Origin: DATBGO01 sp963695645
GTDB taxonomy: Bacteria > Actinomycetota > Actinomycetes > Streptosporangiales > Streptosporangiaceae
Assembly: GCA_963695645.1 (NCBI GenBank)
Contig: CAVOHC010000012.1
Span: 868,001 to 932,000 of the forward strand
Length of the DNA: 64,000 nt
Direction: 5' to 3'
Below the pieces are notes generated by a model. The model searched no databases. It was not told where the DNA came from and worked only from the letters and a program-made list of their open reading frames with translations. This document shows positions 53,320 through 62,020 of this stretch, piece after piece; positions within the stretch are counted from its first letter, which is position 1, and every line of letters starts with the position of its first letter. A program made the translations under genes and the position numbers.

Positions 53320-54078
53320 CTACCGCTCCTGCTCGGTCGGGCGGATCAGCATCTCATTCACCGCGACCTGCCGCGGCCGGGTGACAATGTAGATGATCGC
53401 GTCGGCGATGTCCTCGGCCTGCATCCGTTGCCCGAACTGGTTCCGTATGCTGTCGAGCACCTCAGGCCGGTTGTGGCCGGCTAGCTCCGTCGCGGTCGCG
53501 CCCGGCTCGACCAGCGAGACCCGTACGTAGCGCTTGGTCACCTCCTGGCGCAGGGACTCGCTGAACGCGCCGACGCCGTGCTTGGTCAGGTTGTAGACGC
53601 CGCTGCCGTTGCGAGCCACCCGGCCCGCCACCGAGCTGATGTTCACCATGTCGGCGACCTGGCGCGGGCTGTCCTCGGCGGCGCGCAGCAGATGAGGCAG
53701 CGCGGCATGCGCGCAGTAGAGCAGGCCGAGCACGTTGAGCTCGACCATCTGCTGCCACTCTGGGAGCGGCGCGCCGACCGCCGGCCCGAGCAGCATCACG
53801 CCGGCATTGTTGATGAGCGTGTCGAGACGCCCCAGCTCGGCGAGCGTGTCCGCAACAGCGTCGGTCGCCTGCTGCTTATCTGTGATGTCGCACTCCAGCA
53901 CCAGCGCAGTGCCGCCCTGGTCGCGGATAACGGCGGCGAGCGTGTCCAAACGGTCCCTGCGCCGCGCCGCCAGCGCCACGGCGGCACCGTGATCTGCCAG
54001 CGCGGCTGCTGTGGCCGCGCCGATGCCACTCGAAGCCCCGGTCACCAGCGCGACCGTGCCATCCAGTACCGGCTTCAC
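53320..54078 (-). CDS. Short-chain dehydrogenase/reductase
   Basis: 252 residues, classical SDR. Nucleotide motif TGASSGIG at residues 14-21, NNAG near 90, catalytic Ser in NISSVAGR and Y-x3-K in VYNLTKHG near residue 160. An acidic residue does not follow strand 2 (AARRRDRLDT), pointing to NADP preference. Substrate unknown. Confidence 0.9.
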   Translation of the reverse strand: MKPVLDGTVALVTGASSGIGAATAAALADHGAAVALAARRRDRLDTLAAVIRDQGGTALVLECDITDKQQATDAVADTLAELGRLDTLINNAGVMLLGPAVGAPLPEWQQMVELNVLGLLYCAHAALPHLLRAAEDSPRQVADMVNISSVAGRVARNGSGVYNLTKHGVGAFSESLRQEVTKRYVRVSLVEPGATATELAGHNRPEVLDSIRNQFGQRMQAEDIADAIIYIVTRPRQVAVNEMLIRPTEQER

Positions 54079-54304
54079 CAGAACTCACCTCCCTTGCACG
54101 TCAAGGAACGCCGCCTGCCCGATAGCAGAAGGCAAACGGCCTCGGATCGGTTGACCCAGCCTGTCTAACTATGCACAACTGGCGGCCACGTGACCACGCA
54201 CATATGCCGCGGCTGGTCACTGGAGCCGGATCTGGCCGGCTAGGCGACCGCGCGGCTTGTTGCGATACCGTAGCTCTCCCATCCTTGGCACTGGGAGAAG
54301 TGAG

Positions 54305-54982
54305 ATGCCGGATACGGACTTCGGCGGCCGCACCGTGCTCGTATTTGGCGTCGCGGGCGCACTCGGCGAAGGACTGGCCACCGCGTTTGCTGACGCCGGT
54401 GCCGACGTCACCGGTGTGGACAAGGCGTTGCCCGCAGCCGAGCGGCGAAGGGACGAAATCAGTTACCGTGTGGTGAACGTGCTGGACGATGCGGCGCTTG
54501 CCGGGCTGTTCGACCAGGGGCCGCCGCCATGGGCGGTCATCAATACGGTGGGCGGGTTCACTGGCTACGCGCCGTTGCCGGAGCTGGATCCGGCCGTGCT
54601 CACGGGCCAGCTTGAGCTGAACCTGGTCAGCGCCGCGCTAGTGACCAGGCACGCGCTGCGGCGGATGTCGACGGTCGGCCAGGGCCGCATCGTGCACACC
54701 GCCAGCCGCGCGGCGCTGGTCACCAGGGGTTCCCACTTCGCGTACTCGGTCAGCAAGCTCGGCGTGCTGCACCTGGTGTCGATGGCGGCAGACGAGACCA
54801 GGGGGACCGGCATCACGGTGAACTGCGTCGTGCCGAGCATCATCGACACCCCGGCGAACCGCAGCGCCATGCCGGACGCCGACCCTGCCTCCTGGCCCAA
54901 GATCCCCGAGATCGCGCAGGCCTATCTGTTCCTTGCCGCACCCGCGGCCAGGCTCATCTCCGGGGCCGCCGTCCCGGTCTGA
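54305..54982 (+). CDS. SDR-family oxidoreductase
   Basis: 225 residues starting MPDTDFGGRTVLVFGVAGAL, with GVAGALGEG as nucleotide loop, NTVGGF in place of NNAG and catalytic HTASRAALVTRGSHFAYSVSK. GGGAGAAGTGAG precedes ATG 54305. Its strand and divergence from the other SDR suggest an independent gene; it ends 127 bases before the tandem ligase array. Confidence 0.87.
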   Translation: MPDTDFGGRTVLVFGVAGALGEGLATAFADAGADVTGVDKALPAAERRRDEISYRVVNVLDDAALAGLFDQGPPPWAVINTVGGFTGYAPLPELDPAVLTGQLELNLVSAALVTRHALRRMSTVGQGRIVHTASRAALVTRGSHFAYSVSKLGVLHLVSMAADETRGTGITVNCVVPSIIDTPANRSAMPDADPASWPKIPEIAQAYLFLAAPAARLISGAAVPV

Positions 54983-55109
54983 GCCGATCCTGGACCCGGC
55001 CGACCGCGGCGTTCTACCGGGAGCCAGGAAGGAATCGACGGGGCGGAGGCAGAGCATGCTGGCCCGGGAGTTGCGCGGGGAGATCTTCGCCACCGCCGAC
55101 ATCCACTGG

Positions 55110-56702
55110 TCATGCGCTGGCTCCTGCGGCGGGCTGCGGGTCGGCGAGGACGGCCACGGCCGTCTGCCGCAGCTCGACACGGCGGATCTTGCCGCTCGGG
55201 GTGGACGGGTAGCTGTCCACGAAAACGACCCTGCGGGGCCGCTTGTACGAGGGCAGGCCCTCCCGGCAGAACTCGATGAGCTCATCCTCGGTCGCCTCAT
55301 GGCCGGGTTCGAGCAGCACGAACGCGACCGGCTTCTGCAGCCCGTCGCCGTCAGCTGCGGCCACGACGGCCGCATAGCTGACTGACGGATGTTCGAGCAG
55401 CCGCTCCTCGACCTCGGCGGGTGACATCCAGATGCCGCTGACCTTGAGCATGTCGTTGGTCCGGCCGAGGCAGGTGTAGTAGCCGTCGGCGTCCTGGACG
55501 TAGGTGTCCCCGGTGCGCAGCCATTCGCCCTGGAACGCGAGCCGGCTCGCGGCGTAGGCCGACCAGTAGCCCGTCGCGGTTGACTCGCCCCGCACGAAAA
55601 GAGTGCCGGGCGTCCCGGGCGGCACGACGGCACCGTCATCGTCGAGGATCTTCAGCTCGTATCCCGGCACCGCGACGCCCGACGTCCCGGGACGGACCGC
55701 GCCCTCCCGGTTGGACAGGAAAGTGTTCAGCATCTCCGTCGTCCCGAGGCCGTCGAGAACATCTACGCCGAAGTGGCTCGTCCACCGCTCGTACAGGTGC
55801 GCAGGCAGCGCCTCCCCGGCCGACACGGCCAGCCGTACCCCGGCGATCGCGTCCGCGGGCAGATCGGCGCGCAGCATGTTGGCGAAGAAGGTCGGACCGG
55901 CGAAGAACAAGCTGGCGCCGTACTGCCTGACCCGGCCGGCGACCGCCTCCGGCGTGGGCGCCGCCGGCTCCAGGACCGTGCACGCGCCGGCCGACAGCGG
56001 GTACAGCACCGAGTTACCCAGGCCGTAGGCAAAAAACGCCTTCGCGACCGACAGGCAGCGATCACCAGGGCGGATGCCGAGGACCTGCGCGCCGAAGGCC
56101 TCGCAGACCGCGGGGACCGAGCCGTGCCGGTGCATGGCCGCCTTGGGCGCCCCCGTCGTCCCGGAGGTATACAGCCAGAACGCGGGCGAGTCCGCGGTGG
56201 TCGGGTACACCGGCGCCGGCCCGCCGGGCGCCGCCGCCGCCAGGGCGTCCAGATCATGCACCGCCGGGCCGGCCCCGGCCGCGATCACCGCGCCGCCGGC
56301 CGCCAGCACGCCGCACAGCTCCGGCGCGGCGCCGATCGCCTCCTGGGCCACCGGCGCGAACTCCGGGGTGATCGCCAGCAGCCGGGCCCGGGAGTCCCGC
56401 AGCAGCCCGGCCAGCCCGTCAGCGTGCAGCATCGTGGACACCGGCACCGGCACCGCGCCGATCCGCATCGCCGCAAGGTACACGCCGATGAAGTCCGGGC
56501 AATCGGTCATGAACATGACCAGCCGCTGCTCGGGCTGCAGGCCTAGGCCGCGCAGCACGCCCGCGATCCGGTGCACCCGCTCCAGCAGCGCGCTGTAGCT
56601 GAGGTCACCGGCGACCCCGGTGACGGCGAGCCGGTCACCGTCCCCGGCAGCCACCCGCCGGTCCAGCAAGTACTCACAGGCGTTGAACGGCTGGTCTGGC
56701 AT
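55110..56702 (-). CDS. Benzoate:CoA ligase paralogue C (tandem array, last)
   Basis: 530 residues, gapless in length with the operon copy. A3 is YTSGTTGAPKAAMH: the Gly188 of the operon copy is Ala. After TEM the pocket reads L325-N326-T327, losing His326-Ile327. FFAYGLGNS is retained, with Tyr where the operon copy has Phe. Catalytic Lys in SGKIRR is present. A BoxB-tail mini-ORF precedes its ATG by nine bases. Probably active on an acid other than benzoate; inferred. Confidence 0.92.
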   Translation of the reverse strand: MPDQPFNACEYLLDRRVAAGDGDRLAVTGVAGDLSYSALLERVHRIAGVLRGLGLQPEQRLVMFMTDCPDFIGVYLAAMRIGAVPVPVSTMLHADGLAGLLRDSRARLLAITPEFAPVAQEAIGAAPELCGVLAAGGAVIAAGAGPAVHDLDALAAAAPGGPAPVYPTTADSPAFWLYTSGTTGAPKAAMHRHGSVPAVCEAFGAQVLGIRPGDRCLSVAKAFFAYGLGNSVLYPLSAGACTVLEPAAPTPEAVAGRVRQYGASLFFAGPTFFANMLRADLPADAIAGVRLAVSAGEALPAHLYERWTSHFGVDVLDGLGTTEMLNTFLSNREGAVRPGTSGVAVPGYELKILDDDGAVVPPGTPGTLFVRGESTATGYWSAYAASRLAFQGEWLRTGDTYVQDADGYYTCLGRTNDMLKVSGIWMSPAEVEERLLEHPSVSYAAVVAAADGDGLQKPVAFVLLEPGHEATEDELIEFCREGLPSYKRPRRVVFVDSYPSTPSGKIRRVELRQTAVAVLADPQPAAGASA

Positions 56703-56711
56703 AGCGCTCTC

Positions 56712-56804
56712 CTACTGCAGATGGACGTCCTTGTGATCAGACGGCTTGCCGGCGGGCAGCGGCCGCGGGGTGAAGGTAGCGATGCCGCGGAACCTGCTGG
56801 TCAT
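56712..56804 (-). pseudogene. Mini-ORF with BoxB-tail sequence, between ligases B and C
   Basis: 30 codons from an ATG that overlaps the ligase B stop as ATGA: MTSRFRGIATFTPRPLPAGK, then PSDHKDVHLQ. The end matches GKPFDYEYVHLQ of BoxB and is followed by the same GGAGAG spacing to the ligase. It marks the duplication unit as boxB tail plus ligase; translation may still couple the ligases. Confidence 0.6.
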
Positions 56805-58393
56805 GCGCTGGCTCCTGCGGCGGGCTGCGAGTCGGCGAGGACGGCCACGGCCGACTGCCGCAGCTCGACACGGCGGATCTTGCCGCTGGGGGTGGACGGG
56901 TAGTTGTCCACGAAAACGACCCTGCGGGGCCGCTTGAACGACGGCAGGCCCTCCCGGCAGAACTCGATGAGCTCGTCCTCCGACGCCACCATGCCTGGTT
57001 CGAGCAGCACGAACGCGACCGGCTTCTGCAGCCCGTCGGCGTCCGGCGCGGCCACGACGGCCACATAGCTGACTGACGGATGTTCGAGCAGCCGCTCCTC
57101 GACCTCGGCGGGTGACATCCAGATGCCGCTGACCTTGAGCATGTCGTTGGTCCGGCCGAGGCAGATGTAGTAGCCGTCGTCGTCCTGGACGTAGGTGTCG
57201 CCGGTGCACAGCCATTCGCCCTGGAACACGCTCCGGCTCGCGGCGTAGGCCGACCAGTAGCCCGTCGCGGCCGACTCGCCCCGCACGAACAGGGTGCCGG
57301 GTGTCCCGGGCGGCACGATGGCACCATCCTCGTCGAGGATCTTCAGCTCGTATCCCGGCACCGCGACGCCTGTCGTCCCGGGACGGACCGCGCCCTCCCG
57401 GTTGGACAGGAAAAGAACGCTCATCTCCGTCATCCCGATGCCGTCGAGGATGTCGATGCCGAAGTGCTTCGTCCACCGGTGGTACAAGGAGGCCGGCAGC
57501 ACCTCGCCCGCCGACACCGCCAGCCGCACCCCGGCGATCGCGTCCGCGGGCAGATCGGCGCGCAGCATGTTGGCGAAGAAGGTCGGACCGGCGAAGAACA
57601 AGCTGGGGCTGTACCGCCGGATCCGGTCGACGATCACCTCGGGCGTGGCCGACGCCGGCTCCAGGATCGTGCACGCGCCGGCCGACAGCGGGAACAGCAC
57701 CGAGTTACCCAGGCCGTAGGCAAAAAACGCCTTCGCGGACGACAGGCAGCGGTCATCCCGGCGGATGCCGAGCACCTGCGCGGCATACGTCTCGCAGGAC
57801 ACCGGGATCGAGCCGTGCCGGTGCATGGCCGCCTTGGGCACCCCCGTCGTCCCGGAGGTATACAGCCAGAACGCGGGCGAGTCCGCGGTGGTCGGGTACA
57901 CCGGCGCCGGCCCGCCGGGCGCCGCCGCCGCCAGGGCGTCCAGATCATGCACCGTCGGGCCGGCCCCGGCCGCGATCACCGCGCCGCCGGCCGCCAGCAC
58001 GCCGCGCAGCTCCGGCGCGGCGCCGATCGCCTCCTGGGCCACCGGCGCGAACTCCGGGGTGACCGCCAGCAGCCGGGCCCGGGAATCGCGCAGCAGCCCG
58101 GACAGCCCGTCAGCGCGCAGCATCGTGGACACCGGTACCGGTATCGCGCCGATCCGCATCGCCGCAAGGTACACCCCGAAGAAGTCCGGGCAATCGGTCA
58201 TGAACATGGCCAGCCGCTGCTCGGGCTCCAGGCCAAGACCGCGCAGCACGCCCGCGATCCGGTGCACCCGCTCCAGCAGCGCGCTGTAGGTGAGGTCACC
58301 GCCGACGCCGGTGAGGGCGAGCCGGTCACCGTCGCCGGCTGCCACCCGCCGGTCCAGCAAGTACTCACAGGCGTTGAACAGCTGGTCTGGCAT
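56801..58393 (-). CDS. Benzoate:CoA ligase paralogue B (tandem array, middle)
   Basis: 530 residues. A3 is YTSGTTGVPKAAMH with Ala at 188. Pocket after TEM is S325-V326-L327. FFAYGLGNS and Lys in SGKIRR are kept. It shares with copy C, against A and the operon copy, the block FAPVAQEAIGAAPEL and AAGGAVIAAGAGP, so B and C arose from the later duplication. Confidence 0.92.
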   Translation of the reverse strand: MPDQLFNACEYLLDRRVAAGDGDRLALTGVGGDLTYSALLERVHRIAGVLRGLGLEPEQRLAMFMTDCPDFFGVYLAAMRIGAIPVPVSTMLRADGLSGLLRDSRARLLAVTPEFAPVAQEAIGAAPELRGVLAAGGAVIAAGAGPTVHDLDALAAAAPGGPAPVYPTTADSPAFWLYTSGTTGVPKAAMHRHGSIPVSCETYAAQVLGIRRDDRCLSSAKAFFAYGLGNSVLFPLSAGACTILEPASATPEVIVDRIRRYSPSLFFAGPTFFANMLRADLPADAIAGVRLAVSAGEVLPASLYHRWTKHFGIDILDGIGMTEMSVLFLSNREGAVRPGTTGVAVPGYELKILDEDGAIVPPGTPGTLFVRGESAATGYWSAYAASRSVFQGEWLCTGDTYVQDDDGYYICLGRTNDMLKVSGIWMSPAEVEERLLEHPSVSYVAVVAAPDADGLQKPVAFVLLEPGMVASEDELIEFCREGLPSFKRPRRVVFVDNYPSTPSGKIRRVELRQSAVAVLADSQPAAGASA

Positions 58394-58427
58394 GGCCCTC
58401 TCCTACCGCAGATGGATGTACTGGTGG

Positions 58428-58520
58428 TTACCGCAGGTGGACGTACTCGTGCTCAGACGGCTTGCCGGCGGGCAGCGGCCGCGGGGTGAAGGTACCGATG
58501 CCGCGGACCCTGCTGGTCAT
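58428..58520 (-). pseudogene. Mini-ORF with BoxB-tail sequence, between ligases A and B
   Basis: 30 codons coupled by ATGA to ligase A: MTSRVRGIGTFTPRPLPAGK, then PSEHEYVHLR, nearly the same as the B/C mini-ORF. Right after its stop the last codons are repeated once more (TACATCCATCTGCGGTAG), a micro-duplication of the BoxB end. Confidence 0.6.
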
Positions 58521-60109
58521 GCGCTGGCTCCTGCGACGGGCTGCGAGTCAGCGAGGACGGCCGCGGCCATCTGCCGCAACTCGACACGCCGGATCTTGCC
58601 GCTCGAAGTGGACGGGTAGCTGTCCACGAAAACGACCCTGCGGGGCCGCTTGACCGACGGCAGGCCGGCCCGGCAGAACTCGATGACCTCGTCCTCGGTC
58701 GCTGTCTGGCCGGGTCCGAGCAGCACGAACGCGACCGGCTTCTGCAGCCCGTCGGCGTCCGGCGCGGCCACGACGGCCGCATAGCTGATCGACGGATGTT
58801 CGAGCAGCCGGTCCTCGATCTCGGCGGGTGACATCCAGACGCCGCTGGCCTTGAGCATGTCGTCGGTGCGGCCGAGGCAGGTGTAGTAGCCATCGGCGTC
58901 CTGAACGAACGTGTCGCCGGTGCGCACCCATTCGCCCTGGAACGCGCGCCGGGTCGCGGCGTAGGACGACCAGTAGCCCGTCGCGGCCGATTCCCCCCGC
59001 ACGAACAGGGTGCCGGGCGTCCCGCGCGGCACGACGGCACCCTCCTCGTCGAGGATCTTCAGGTCGTATCCCGGCGCGGCGATGCCCGTCGTCCCGGGAC
59101 GGACCGTGCCCTCCCGGTTGGACAGGAAACTGACCACCATCTCCGTCATCCCGAGGCCGTCGATGATGTCCGTGCCGAAGTGGCTCGTCCACCGCTCGTA
59201 CAGGTGTACAGGCAACACCTCCCCCGCCGACACCGTCAGCCGCACGCCGGCGATCGCATCGGCGGGCAGGCTGGCGCGCAGCATGTTGGCGAAGAAGGTC
59301 GGCCCGGCGAAGAACAAGGTGGCGCCGTACTGCCTCACCCGGCTCGTGATCACGTCCGGGGTGGACGGAGTCGGCTCGAGGATCGTGCAGGCGCCGGCCG
59401 ACAGCGGGTACAGCACCGAGTTGCCCAGGCCGTAGGCAAAGAACTCCTTCGCGGCCGACAGGCAGCGGTCATCCCGGCGGATGCCGAGCACCTGCGCGCC
59501 GTAGGTCTCGCATACCACCCGGATCGTGCCGTGGCGGTGCATGGCCGCCTTCGGCACCCCCGTCGTCCCGGAGGTGTAGAGCCAGAATGCCGGCGAGTCC
59601 GCGGTGGTCGGGTAAACCGGCGCCGGCCCGCCGGGCGCGGCCGCCGCCAGGGCGTCCAGATCGTGCACAGCCGGGCCGTCGGTACCTGCGATGACCGCGC
59701 CGGAGACCGCGAGGACGCCCTGCAGCTCCGGCGCGTCGCCGATCGCTTCCTGGGCGACCGGGGCGAACTGCGGCGTGACCGCCAGCAGCCGGGCCCGGGA
59801 GTTCCGCAGCAGGCCGGCCAGGCCGTCGGCGTACTGCATCGTGGACACCGGCACCGGCACCGCGCCGATCCGCATCGCCGCGAGGTACACGCCGATGAAG
59901 TCCGGGCAGTCGGCCATGAACATGACCAGCCGCTGCTCGGGCTGCAGGCCGAGGCCGCGCAGGACGCCCGCGATCCGGTGCACCCGGTCGAGCAGCGCAG
60001 CGTAGCTGAGATCACCGGCGACGCCGGTGATGGCGAGCCGGTCACCGTCCCCGGCGGCCACCCGCCGGTCCAATAGGTATTCACAGGCGTTGAACGGCTG
60101 GTCTGGCAT
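58517..60109 (-). CDS. Benzoate:CoA ligase paralogue A (tandem array, first)
   Basis: 530 residues, closest to the operon copy: the first 90 residues differ at only a few sites. A3 is YTSGTTGVPKAAMH (Ala188). Pocket after TEM is V325-V326-S327, so the His-Ile pair is lost. AKEFFAYGLGNS has Glu in place of Ala. Lys in SGKIRR is kept. Preceded 15 bases away by a boxB 3' fragment, exactly like the intact operon, but no boxC promoter remains upstream. Confidence 0.93.
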   Translation of the reverse strand: MPDQPFNACEYLLDRRVAAGDGDRLAITGVAGDLSYAALLDRVHRIAGVLRGLGLQPEQRLVMFMADCPDFIGVYLAAMRIGAVPVPVSTMQYADGLAGLLRNSRARLLAVTPQFAPVAQEAIGDAPELQGVLAVSGAVIAGTDGPAVHDLDALAAAAPGGPAPVYPTTADSPAFWLYTSGTTGVPKAAMHRHGTIRVVCETYGAQVLGIRRDDRCLSAAKEFFAYGLGNSVLYPLSAGACTILEPTPSTPDVITSRVRQYGATLFFAGPTFFANMLRASLPADAIAGVRLTVSAGEVLPVHLYERWTSHFGTDIIDGLGMTEMVVSFLSNREGTVRPGTTGIAAPGYDLKILDEEGAVVPRGTPGTLFVRGESAATGYWSSYAATRRAFQGEWVRTGDTFVQDADGYYTCLGRTDDMLKASGVWMSPAEIEDRLLEHPSISYAAVVAAPDADGLQKPVAFVLLGPGQTATEDEVIEFCRAGLPSVKRPRRVVFVDSYPSTSSGKIRRVELRQMAAAVLADSQPVAGASA

Positions 60110-60123
60110 CGCGGCGGCCTCTC

Positions 60124-60335
60124 CTACTGCAGGTGGACGTACTCGTAATCGAACGGCCTGCCGGTGATTCCCTGCCGCGGCGGGCGATCCAGGCCGCGAC
60201 CTTGCCCCGCTCGGGCACCGGCATCATCAGCGGGCGGACGTGCGCCTTGTTGACTGCGCTGGGCAGCCACTCGTCCTTCCGGCGCCGCCACTTGTCGGCG
60301 GAGACCGGCTCGCCCTCGACCGCCGCCTCGATCCG
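60124..60335 (-). pseudogene. boxB 3' fragment
   Basis: IEAAVEGEPVSADKWRRRKD, then EWLPSAVNKAHVRPLMMPV and ERGKVAAWIA match the BoxB C-terminus; a frame slip follows, then RQGITGRPFDYEYVHLQ and the stop. About 70 of 473 residues remain. It abuts a paaX fragment in the opposite orientation, so the deletion joined the two. Confidence 0.85.
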
Positions 60336-60337
60336 GA

Positions 60338-60583
60338 GAGAGCTACCGCGAGTTCATTGACGGGTTCGCCGCGGCTGAAACCGACGACCCGCTCGCCCGG
60401 CTTGTCGATCTTCTCCATTGCTGGCCCCGCTTCCCGTGGACCGGCCCCAGCCTGCCCACTGGCCTGCTGCCGCCCAGGTGGAGCGGCGAGCAGGCCGCTC
60501 GCGTGTTCGCGAAGATGCACACCAGGCGGGCCAGCGCTGCGACGGTCGAATGGATACGGTTGAACCGGCCCGGGGCAGGCTAG
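60338..60583 (+). pseudogene. paaX 3' fragment
   Basis: 81 codons: ESYREFIDGFAAAETDDPLA, then WPRFPWTGPSLPTGLLPPRW and AKMHTRRASAATVEW, matching the last 82 residues of the box-operon PaaX with few changes. No start or DNA-binding domain remains. Confidence 0.87.
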
Positions 60584-60985
60584 CGCTCGCGCCAAGCGGG
60601 TGTCGGCGGGCAACCGCAGACTGTTGTCAGACGTTCGGGCCGCCCCCTTTGGTAGGCCGGGCCCAGCGGGCGCCGGAAAGACCCGCTCGCCCGTGGGTGA
60701 GACGAGCCCGACCTGGTCTTATAGACCCGGGATCTCGCTGGTTCTTCGTGAAATAGCTGCGGACTGAGCTTCTTGACCGCCTCGTCACCAAGACTTAAGG
60801 TGAGTCTAATCCGATGTCCGTTGTCAGACAATAGCTGGCGATTTCGTACGCTGCGGCGACAGGGGGAAACCTTGACCAGACCAGGTGCCGTCACGACATC
60901 TGCGGACCTGGCGCCGTGATGGCGAAGCAGGCAGCGCATCCGGGCGTGGTGCGTGGCTAGCGTGATGGTCTCAAGGGAACTCTTA
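60584..60985. promoter_or_regulatory. Intergenic region with GntR operators
   Basis: 402 bases without a gene. TTGTCAGACAA at 60821-60831 is a near-perfect inverted repeat fitting the TNGTNNNACNA consensus of FadR-type GntR regulators; TTGTCAGACGT at 60624-60634 is a one-sided second copy. AGACT..AGTCT at 60791-60807 is another short inverted repeat. Likely the control region of gntR-thiolase. Confidence 0.55.
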
Positions 60986-61708
60986 ATGGCTACCCCAGCC
61001 ACCGGTGTCACATTTGAGCCCGTTGGCGCTGGTCGAGGCTTCGACCGGATCGTCTCGAATCTGCGGGGGATGATCGTCCAGGGTGTTCTGGCCGAAGGCC
61101 AGCGCTTGCCGTCGGAGCCGGACCTGGCTCTTCAGCTTGGGGTGTCCCGGCCGATGCTGCGCGAGGCGCTGAAGGCCCTGGAGGTCTCGGGATACCTCGA
61201 GGTGCGCCGCGGCTACCGCGGTGGCCGCTTCGTTTCCGCGCCTAAGGGCGACGAGTTCGATGCCATCACCTCAGCGCCGCTTTCCACGATGAACGTTGAC
61301 CTGTGCCATCTGATGGACGTCCGCTTGGCGATCGAGCCGATGGCCGCGCGCCTGGCCGCACAGGCCCGCGAGACCGCCGGCCTCGGTGGTGCGCTGCGCC
61401 AACTGGCGCTTTCCGGCGCGAGGCCCGCCCGGACTGTCGCTGCGCTCGTGGAGTTCCACCTGGCGCTCGTCGAGGCCTCCGCCAACCCGGTTTTCGCCGC
61501 GATCTACGAGAGCTTGCGCGATCCCATCGCTGTCGGTCTCGCCGACCGGGTCTGCGATGCCGACTGGTGCATAGCTGCAAATGATCGTCTCACCCACGTG
61601 ATGAGGCTGATAGAGGACGGGGAGGCGGATGCAGCCGAGCGAGCCGTCCGGCGGTATCTGACCGACTTCGAGGACACCGACGAGCGGGCGGCGGCAGTGC
61701 AGTGGTGA
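60986..61708 (+). CDS. FadR-type GntR transcriptional regulator
   Basis: 240 residues. Winged helix: VLAEGQRLPSEPDLALQLGV and SRPMLREALKALEVSGYLEV. C-terminal FCD helical domain (VRLAIEPMAARLAAQARETA, EFHLALVEASANPVFAAIYE). ATG 60986 has AAGGGAA seven bases before it. Likely controls itself and the downstream paaK-remnant/thiolase genes, sensing an organic acid or acyl-CoA. Confidence 0.92.
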   Translation: MATPATGVTFEPVGAGRGFDRIVSNLRGMIVQGVLAEGQRLPSEPDLALQLGVSRPMLREALKALEVSGYLEVRRGYRGGRFVSAPKGDEFDAITSAPLSTMNVDLCHLMDVRLAIEPMAARLAAQARETAGLGGALRQLALSGARPARTVAALVEFHLALVEASANPVFAAIYESLRDPIAVGLADRVCDADWCIAANDRLTHVMRLIEDGEADAAERAVRRYLTDFEDTDERAAAVQW

Positions 61709-61998
61709 ATCCCCGGAGGCCCAGGTCACTGGCTGGGCCGGGCAGCGGGCCTGACGTGCGGATCGTCAACCCCGAGATAGCTACCTTGCCGGGAGCAGCG
61801 ATGCGTGCGCTGCAGCTTGAGCGGCTGCCAGCCCGGCTGGAGTACGTCGCTGACCGCTCACTCTTTTATGCTGATCTTTGGAAGGCCAAGGGGCTCGACC
61901 CCGAAGGCATGACCTCGCTGGATGACTTCGATGCTCGGCCGCCGTCCGCGGCTGACCTGCCCGACTTGACCATAGACAGCCAGCTGCCGCCTACCTGA
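61702..61998 (+). pseudogene. 5' fragment of a phenylacetate-CoA ligase-like gene
   Basis: NPEIATLPGAAMRALQLERL, then YVADRSLFYADLWKAKGLDP and MTSLDDFDARPPSAADLPDL match the N-terminus of PaaK-type ligases, where the family continues for another 340 residues. Here the frame ends soon after, 22 bases before the thiolase. The GTG start overlaps the gntR stop. Confidence 0.7.
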
Positions 61999-62020
61999 GA
62001 GACAGAAGGAAGTAATCCCT

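Noticed and set aside
55057..55110. Start of a plus-strand gene (MLARELRGEIFATADIH) abutting ligase C
   Set aside because: The frame continues only into antisense of the ligase; no family match, so a truncated gene here cannot be supported.
56712..57674. 320-codon minus-strand frame overlapping ligase B
   Set aside because: Only its last 30 codons, the mini-ORF, have meaning; the rest is a shifted frame of the ligase.
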